From NCBI GenBank assembly GCA_002479655.1, contig DLOQ01000170.1:4089-9291 (forward strand): DNA of 5,203 nt, read 5' to 3'. The stretch is from Lachnospiraceae bacterium UBA7480. GTDB lineage: Bacteria > Bacillota > Clostridia > Lachnospirales > Lachnospiraceae. Shown here one piece after another: positions 5,155-5,203 of the stretch (position 1 is the first letter of the stretch; the number at the start of each line of letters is the position of its first letter). The notes under the pieces were generated by a model, which worked only from the letters and a program-made list of their open reading frames with translations, was not told the origin of the DNA and made no database searches. The position numbers were made by a program, and so were the translations under genes.

Positions 5155-5203
5155 ATGAAAAAGAAAAAGAAAATTGTGGTAGGAATACTCGCTTTGTGTC
5201 TGA
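5155..5203 (+). CDS. Start of a probable exported or membrane protein, 3' end outside window
   Basis: Sixteen complete codons are visible, reading MKKKKKIVVGILALCL. Five lysines followed by a hydrophobic run are typical of the start of a Sec signal peptide or an N-terminal membrane anchor. The cysteine at position 15 could belong to a lipobox only if followed by suitable residues, and it is early for one, so lipoprotein status cannot be decided. The strong TAGGAGG and the long upstream regulatory region mark a separate transcription unit from the helicase gene. The product and family cannot be recognised from this fragment. Confidence 0.7.
   Translation, partial: MKKKKKIVVGILALCL

Overview
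The window reads as chromosomal DNA from an anaerobic Gram-positive bacterium of the class Clostridia, probably Lachnospiraceae-like. The grounds are strong AGGAGG-type ribosome binding sites, TGnTATAAT extended -10 promoters, coding DNA of balanced composition beside a very AT-rich intergenic stretch (about 22% G+C over 4801-5100, counted by eye), and the protein families present. The taxonomic call is inference. All genes lie on the + strand.

Layout: (1) 1-1049 is the 3' part of a gene for a radical SAM protein of the putative DNA modification/repair family (TIGR03916 type), cut by the window edge just after its iron-sulfur cysteine motif. (2) 1154-1939 encodes its usual partner, a TIGR03915/DUF4130 protein, behind a plausible promoter of its own. 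(3) 2078-4798 encodes a large protein joining an N-terminal RecB/Cas4-like PD-(D/E)XK nuclease domain to an XPD/DinG-type iron-sulfur helicase. It probably starts at a TTG codon with a strong ribosome binding site, downstream of an extended -10 promoter. (4) 4799-5154 is a 356-base AT-rich intergenic region with DnaA-box-like sites, a perfect 11-bp inverted repeat, an imperfect 30-bp tandem repeat, an extended -10 promoter and two weak terminator-like hairpins. (5) 5155-5203 is the start of a gene for a protein with a lysine-rich, then hydrophobic N-terminus, probably exported; it runs off the window.

Genes 1-3 all point to DNA processing. The radical SAM/DUF4130 pair is a recurrent but functionally uncharacterised module thought to repair or modify DNA bases, and the nuclease-helicase could unwind and trim damaged DNA. 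Whether the helicase works with the pair is inference from adjacency. The parts least explained by ordinary gene content are the intergenic region 4799-5154, the two low-complexity inserts in the helicase, and the unusual leader of the helicase gene.
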